Positions 61,968-64,000 of a stretch of DNA of 64,000 bases are shown here, one piece after another. The notes beneath the pieces were generated by a model, which saw only the letters and a list, made by a program, of their open reading frames with translations, did no database searches and was not told the origin of the DNA. The DNA is from Skeletonema tropicum (lineage: Eukaryota; Bacillariophyta; Thalassiosirophyceae; Thalassiosirales; Thalassiosiraceae), in NCBI GenBank assembly GCA_037178625.1, contig CM074135.1:1366001-1430000 (forward strand), given 5' to 3'. Each line of letters begins with the position of its first letter. Within the stretch, counting starts at the first letter, position 1. Both the position numbers and the translations under genes were made by a program.

Positions 61968-64000
61968 ATGATTTTCACTATCAAGTCGATTATGAGATCC
62001 TCATTCGTCCTTGCCTTCCTCGTCTTCGTCTTTGTCTCGCTGTGCTTGTTTGCCGATGGACACTTGAGGCATGATAAACACCACTATGAGCATCATCATG
62101 ATCACAACCACCACAACCATAGACATCTGAACACCTACGGTCAAATCGAAGGCCACCCAGACATATTTGATGGCTGCATGGTCCTTTGTTATAGCGACAT
62201 GGTATACCGTTATGGTGTCGACTTTGCAGAAAAGCTAAATTCAGAAGGCTTTCATTTTGAAGCATGCCCTGGAGAAGGTAGCTCACGATCTCTTGGTGCA
62301 AGCGATCAAGAAGAAAGGCGGTGGAACATTCCTGAGCTCCGTGGTTCGGATGGAAAGCTTCACATTCCTTACATCATTGAATCGCATCCAACTTTCGACC
62401 TCCATAATACTTATGACACTATTGCTGCGGCGATTGATCATATTGAGAAAGAAACTGGGGTCCTTAAATTTGTCCCTAGGACAACAGAGACGAATTACAT
62501 TTTCTATGGATGGGACACTCTAACTAATGGCAATTCATGTGCTGCACACGTCGGTAGGCAAAGCACCTTTTCTAAGGTTTTTCTAGGATGGTGCGTAGAA
62601 CCAATGCACAAGGGTAATATTATTCATGGTGAGGAGACACATCATGTGTATCAATAGATCTTTGTATGAAACTGAAATACTTACGTACCACTCCATCTCC
62701 ACTATCCAAACAGAAACTCTTCACTCGCTGGGATTCTGGCACGAGCATAGTCGGCCTGATAGAGACGATCACGTAGATTACCGGCCGGAAAATCTGCTTT
62801 CGCCTGCTTATGAGAACAACTTTCAGAAATCATTCCGTATCAATTCATTGGGTAGTCCATATGATTTCAACAGCATCATGCATTATGGTAAGAATGCATT
62901 CTCGGTGCAGCCGTACAACTCTTCGTATTATACGCTTGTTCCAAAGAGAGACCTCTTGCCAGGAGAGGTGATGGGGCAGAGAGCAGGATTGAGTGAACAT
63001 GATGTAAATCAGCTCAGGCTACTGTATCAGTGCAGCACTGGGTCACGGGCGGGAGACATCGGTATGAATGTGAATGAGTTGTGTTCGCCTGAATGCAAAT
63101 GCTGGGAATTCGCCGGAGAATGCACAAGCGATGATGAATGCATGGGCGATCTGGTGTGTGTCGACACACCAGACGATTTCTCCACTGAACATGATGATAT
63201 ATCTGATAGCCTGCCGTCAGCTAACGTCAGCTGGGATACGGCTACGATCGAGTGCGATCGATTCTGTCATCAAGAATGTTGCCAATTCCCAAGCAATGAA
63301 GCCCAGTGCCAACTTACATGCAGCTCACAGAGCTCAAGTCGAATGTTGGACACTGCTCAGATTCCTTCAAAGATGTGCCTTTCAGATCCTGATAACAATA
63401 CATCGACAACCACAACCACTACTCAAGCTACTACAACTACAACAACCACCACTACCACAACGAGTAATAATGCTAAATGGTACATTGATTGGAGTATCTC
63501 GAAGTAAGTTACTCTGAACAGTGTTCTGGGATTATTCACTTCCTTCTCGTGTTTTTGTTTGCCTTGCTAATCACTTGTATTTGTATCAAACTTCGAACTT
63601 TTTCTCTGAAATAGATGCGTTCAAAATTGCATTGGTCCTGCTCCTTGTGGAGGCGAAGGTCAATGGGTGCCATTTCACAACTCAATGCAGACCTGTTGTG
63701 AAAGTCACTTGTATTGGATGACCAGCGTAAAGAGGAAGACTTACGAAGGATGCCACATCATACCAGATGGTACAGCGGCACCGGCGAGCACACCGACATC
63801 ATCTCCGACCCAAGCTCCTTTAACGAATAGCCCGACGGATTTGCCAACGCAAATACCAACAAAGGCGCCCGTGACAAATAGCCCAACAGACTCGCCAACT
63901 CATCCTCCACCGACATCGGCTCCCTCCGCAATGCCAAGCAAAACTGCTACAAAGGTACCGACATCATCTCCGACCCATGCTCCTGTAACGAATAGTCCGA
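61968..64000 (+). CDS. Secreted astacin-type metalloprotease with PTSSPT-type repeats (3' end outside window)
   Basis: A zinc protease of family M12A. Three exons are visible: 61968-62628, 62714-63503 and 63615-64000, with introns of 85 bp (GTGAGG...CCAAACAG) and 111 bp (GTAAGT...GAAATAG). The signal peptide is SSFVLAFLVFVFVSLCLFADG, then a His-rich propeptide-like stretch. The zinc motif HETLHSLGFWHEH is completed only by splicing, because intron 1 separates the first His from the Glu. A Met-turn SIMHYG follows. Cys-rich segments come next (CSPECKCWEFAGECTSDDEC; CDRFCHQECC), a Thr-rich linker (TTTTT...), and after intron 2 a CVQNCIGPAPCGG domain with a C-C-x2-H pattern. The last visible part is Pro/Thr/Ser repeats (PTSSPTQAPLTNSPTDLPTQ), typical of diatom wall or mucilage proteins. 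The gene continues beyond 64000. Confidence 0.88.

Overview
The window is nuclear DNA from a photosynthetic stramenopile, most likely a centric diatom of the Thalassiosira/Skeletonema/Cyclotella type (inference). The reasons are: short GT-AG introns of about 76-149 bp; several precursors with an ER-type signal peptide ending in a phenylalanine-proline plastid motif; a RING-ankyrin gene of the kind greatly expanded in diatoms; a homomeric eukaryotic acetyl-CoA carboxylase; and a secreted protein with Pro-Thr-Ser-Pro repeats of diatom cell-surface type. Genes lie on both strands, close together and without operons.

Layout. Positions 1-2420 are gene-poor satellite DNA: two arrays of one ~183 bp repeat family in opposite orientation, plus a duplicated block that also flanks the first gene. 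From 2.4 to 22.5 kb lie a RING-ankyrin protein, a split BAR-like coiled-coil protein, an ADCK/ABC1 kinase, a SUMO-like/BTB fusion, delta-COP, three uncharacterised proteins, a T7-like (organellar) RNA polymerase and a peroxisomal beta-oxidation multifunctional enzyme ending in SRL. From 22.7 to 40 kb lie a tiny AFAP-type precursor, a cytidine-deaminase-like membrane protein, mitochondrial ClpP, a mitochondrial carrier, a Zc3h12a-like NYN nuclease, a ubiquitin-specific protease and a 2317-residue acetyl-CoA carboxylase. From 40 to 43.3 kb the DNA is non-coding and carries a 730 bp MITE with long inverted repeats and a TA target duplication. From 43.3 to 64 kb lie a PX-like protein, a coiled-coil protein, a TPR-like membrane protein, a sulfotransferase-like type II membrane protein, an adrenodoxin-type ferredoxin, a LigB-type dioxygenase, an RluA pseudouridine synthase, an unknown protein, a glycosyltransferase, a plastid-type methionine aminopeptidase, a stomatin-like protein, a methyltransferase and an astacin protease that runs off the end.

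Functional links. The genes are mostly unrelated housekeeping functions. Loose themes are organelle maintenance (RNA polymerase, ClpP, carrier, ADCK, ferredoxin, stomatin-like protein, aminopeptidase), lipid metabolism in both directions (acetyl-CoA carboxylase and beta-oxidation), and Golgi/surface work (delta-COP, glycosyltransferase, sulfotransferase-like, astacin).

Most important caveat. At least eight otherwise well-conserved genes are interrupted by small indels, nearly all +1 and mostly at G/C or A runs: delta-COP, RNA polymerase, beta-oxidation enzyme, PX-like, coiled-coil, aminopeptidase, stomatin-like and methyltransferase. The pattern points to residual indel errors in an unpolished long-read assembly rather than to pseudogenes, but programmed frameshifting is not excluded by sequence alone. 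No CRISPR array, tRNA, rRNA, viral or toxin gene was recognised.
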